A stretch of 64,000 nt of DNA from Geoanaerobacter pelophilus. Lineage in GTDB: Bacteria; Desulfobacterota; Desulfuromonadia; Geobacterales; DSM-12255. The stretch spans positions 1 to 64,000 of the forward strand of contig NZ_JAHCVJ010000002.1 in assembly GCF_018476885.1 (NCBI RefSeq), written 5' to 3'. Position 1 is the first letter of the stretch. Each line of letters starts with the position of its first letter. Positions 62,006-64,000 of this stretch are shown in pieces. Made by a program: the position numbers and the translations under genes. Under the pieces are notes generated by a model. That model ran no database searches. It saw nothing but the letters and a program-made list of their open reading frames with translations, and was not told the DNA's origin.

Positions 62006-64000
62006 GTGTCTTCACTCTCTGACAATACAATTCAGGACATCGAGTCCGGCGTACTGTCAAACTTCGTCCATGAATTCAATGTTGCCCGCCGCCACGTTCT
62101 GTCATACCCAGGTAACCACCCGATAATCGCTGCATCCTCAGAAAAGGTGCTCACCCTCCTCCGTGAACTGCTTGGAAACAACCCTGAAATAACCATTGGC
62201 ATTGCCAAAGATACCTTGATAGCAGGCGATTCCCTGCTGGATAAAAGCAACCATGCCTACCGTAATCTGGCGAGACTCCTCTTTAGCCACGGCATCGCAA
62301 CGATAACCTTCTCTGCGCGCCTGACCGCCGCGGAACTTATCAACTTTTGTAAAATCATATCGGTAAAACGGGAAGCAATCGACGCCAAAGGCGGGATTGC
62401 AGCAATCATGAAAATGGCGGCAATAACCGGAATTACGCTTACTGCCATCGACTACAGCGCGTTTCTTGCTACTGAATCAGGGCTTAATAATGAGCAGCCT
62501 GAGGTTTTGCCAGATAGAATATTTGAATCAATCTGGCAAGAGTTTGTGGTGAGTCTGCTGCAGGGGACCCTCGTTAAGAAATCTGATCTGAGCAACGTTC
62601 ACATCGGCCTTACCCCCGCCGAACTCGCTGAGATGCTTAACAAAAAGCTCAATACAGCAGAAGACAACAAAGAGAAGCATGTCTCCAATGAACAGATCCT
62701 TGCTGCCTTTATCCAGCATTTGGAGCAGCATCCCCATGACAGTCACAAGGAAGAACTGCTCAGACGGCTTAACGCTTTGGTCTCCCACCTTTCGCCTGAC
62801 TTGCGTAACCAGCTTTTATCCAGCGTTTTCAAGTCGCTGGCTGAAAAAAAGGAGCTGGCCGAAGCTTTTCTCTCGCAGATTCCCGAAGAAGCAATCATTG
62901 ATACACTTGATGCAATGATCTTAAAGAAGGAATCCCTACCCCCGATGCTGTTCAGCCTGATTGGCAAGCTTTCTTCCAATCTTGCGGTTAAAGCCAGCCA
63001 GATGGCCTTCGAACTTGGTGGTTCAGAGACTGAGGAGTTAAAAAACAAGCTTCGCGAACTATTCAGGGAAGAAAGTCACGACAAATTCACACCTGAAAGC
63101 TACCAGGCCGGACTGAATTCGGTACTTACTGACAAAAAGGCTCTTCATTTGGGACGAGCAGAACTTGAAACCCTGAAACAATCCCTTAATACCCATAGCA
63201 TTGAAAATCAGGTAAGCCGCATCCTCCTCGACATCATAAACAACGGGTTCGATGAGTTGGGCGGCGAAATAATGCTCAAAAACCTGGTCGATCTCTCAAG
63301 CTACTTTCTCAGCTGCGGGGATTTTGCCGCCTTGATGCAGATGTATGACCGGCTGAGCAGCCAGGCAGACAAAGAAAACGTCGAGCGCTATCACGAGATT
63401 TTGCAATTGTTCAACGAACCGGATTTTGTCCTGGAAGTGATTCAGGGAATCACCTTCTGGGGCAAGACCAAATACCAGGAAATCGGCAATCTGATCATCA
63501 AAATCGGCGCAAGTTTCATTGGTCCGATTCTCGACCGGCTGGCGGAAGAGCAGAACATGTCTCTGAGGCGTTATTACATGGATATTCTCCAGCGAATCGG
63601 TGACAGAGGAAGAGAGGAGATCATTGCCAGACTGCGTGACAACCGTTGGTACTTCGTCAGGAACTTGGTTCTCATCCTGCGTAATTTCGACGCTAACCTG
63701 GTAATCCCGCACATCCGCCGGCTGACAAACCATCCCCATTCCAAGGTTAAACAGGAAGCGATCAAGGCGCTGCTGTTTTTACAGGATTCCGAAGCTGACC
63801 GTCTCCTCCTTCGTGATTTTGCCAGTGGTGATCGGGAAACGGTCATCAATGCCGTGCGACTTGCCGAACAGAGCAAACATGCCGAGGTCATCCGTTGCCT
63901 GACAGACTTTCTAACCCGAGGAGGGCTGTCAGGGCTCGAATGCGAACTCAAGAGTGCCGTGATCCACTCCTTGAGCATGATTGGCTCACCAACTACGATT
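62006..64000 (+). CDS. HEAT-repeat protein, C-terminus cut by window edge
   Basis: 665 codons without a stop up to the right edge. The GTG at 62006 is chosen because GGGGGAA lies six bases before it; an in-frame ATG at 61991 has none. The first 470 residues are all-alpha with no family I can name. Near residue 500 the sequence changes into HEAT-like repeats (RRYYMDILQRIGDRG, LVLILRNFDANLVIPHIRRL, VKQEAIKALLFLQD and VINAVRLAEQSKH), a scaffold for protein contacts. No signal peptide is seen. A perfect TATAAT lies at 61961-61966 with no good -35 box. Confidence 0.85.
   Translation, partial: MSSLSDNTIQDIESGVLSNFVHEFNVARRHVLSYPGNHPIIAASSEKVLTLLRELLGNNPEITIGIAKDTLIAGDSLLDKSNHAYRNLARLLFSHGIATITFSARLTAAELINFCKIISVKREAIDAKGGIAAIMKMAAITGITLTAIDYSAFLATESGLNNEQPEVLPDRIFESIWQEFVVSLLQGTLVKKSDLSNVHIGLTPAELAEMLNKKLNTAEDNKEKHVSNEQILAAFIQHLEQHPHDSHKEELLRRLNALVSHLSPDLRNQLLSSVFKSLAEKKELAEAFLSQIPEEAIIDTLDAMILKKESLPPMLFSLIGKLSSNLAVKASQMAFELGGSETEELKNKLRELFREESHDKFTPESYQAGLNSVLTDKKALHLGRAELETLKQSLNTHSIENQVSRILLDIINNGFDELGGEIMLKNLVDLSSYFLSCGDFAALMQMYDRLSSQADKENVERYHEILQLFNEPDFVLEVIQGITFWGKTKYQEIGNLIIKIGASFIGPILDRLAEEQNMSLRRYYMDILQRIGDRGREEIIARLRDNRWYFVRNLVLILRNFDANLVIPHIRRLTNHPHSKVKQEAIKALLFLQDSEADRLLLRDFASGDRETVINAVRLAEQSKHAEVIRCLTDFLTRGGLSGLECELKSAVIHSLSMIGSPTTI

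Noticed and set aside
62014-64000. Minus-strand reading frames opposite the HEAT-repeat gene
   Set aside because: They are short, overlap each other and lack ribosome sites, while the plus frame is open for 665 codons.

Overview
The window reads as a stretch of a Geobacteraceae (Geobacter-type, Desulfuromonadales) chromosome. The reasons are the very high density of c-type cytochromes with mixed CX2CH and CX4CH haem motifs (the family first defined in Geobacter sulfurreducens), several sigma-54 regulators with matching promoters, a CbcBA-like quinol oxidase cluster, and the housekeeping order rplU-rpmA-obgE-proB-proA-nadD-rsfS-rlmH-gpmI. No tRNA, rRNA, insertion sequence or CRISPR array was seen. 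The first and last genes are cut by the window edges.

Positions 1-22.5 kb (minus strand) hold the most striking locus. A membrane histidine kinase with its own haem-binding CHACH motif and an NtrC-type response regulator are followed by a secreted NHL-repeat/Ig-like/dockerin-like protein and four giant multihaem cytochromes. By my count these carry 27, 36, 35 and at least 26 haem motifs, so at least 124 in about 16 kb. Sigma-54-like promoters lie in front of the NHL gene and in the long gap before the 36-haem gene. The 36-haem protein looks like a mosaic of its two neighbours. A regulatory loop is inferred: a haem-containing periplasmic sensor controls a bank of extracellular or periplasmic electron conduits. 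No porin is visible, but the locus runs off the left edge.

Positions 22.5-29.3 kb (minus strand) hold a pseudopilin-like gene coupled to a split transketolase, then a murI - GerMN lipoprotein-like - cobalamin methionine synthase run. Positions 29.4-32.3 kb carry a small membrane protein, an anchored dihaem cytochrome, a putative metallopeptidase, and a VWA/DUF2201 protein.

Positions 32.4-42.1 kb (plus strand) hold a class II photolyase, a hybrid sensor kinase and a sigma-54 activator. These are followed by three identical dyads (TTCCTG-N5-CAGGAA), a perfect -24/-12 promoter, and a six-gene operon: two small membrane proteins, a degenerate receiver protein, a seven-haem cytochrome, a b-type cytochrome and a further membrane protein. 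This resembles the G. sulfurreducens cbcBA region with its regulator BccR. A duplicated-module exported protein under an FNR-type site follows. The MoxR ATPase that would normally pair with the VWA protein lies at 42.2 kb, on the far side of this block.

Positions 43.4-57.9 kb are mainly housekeeping: a zinc-ribbon protein, a HAD phosphatase, a flavoprotein, an M23 peptidase, gpmI, rlmH, rsfS, nadD, proA, proB, obgE, rpmA, rplU, a Rieske protein, rng and a radical SAM fusion. Positions 58-64 kb carry a Lys/Ala-rich exported small protein behind a sigma-54 promoter, two TIGR04073 paralogues, a peroxiredoxin, a ferredoxin and YgbA-type pair behind an FNR/HcpR-type site, and a HEAT-repeat protein cut by the right edge. 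The cytochrome region looks visibly AT-richer than the housekeeping block; this is an impression, not a calculation.
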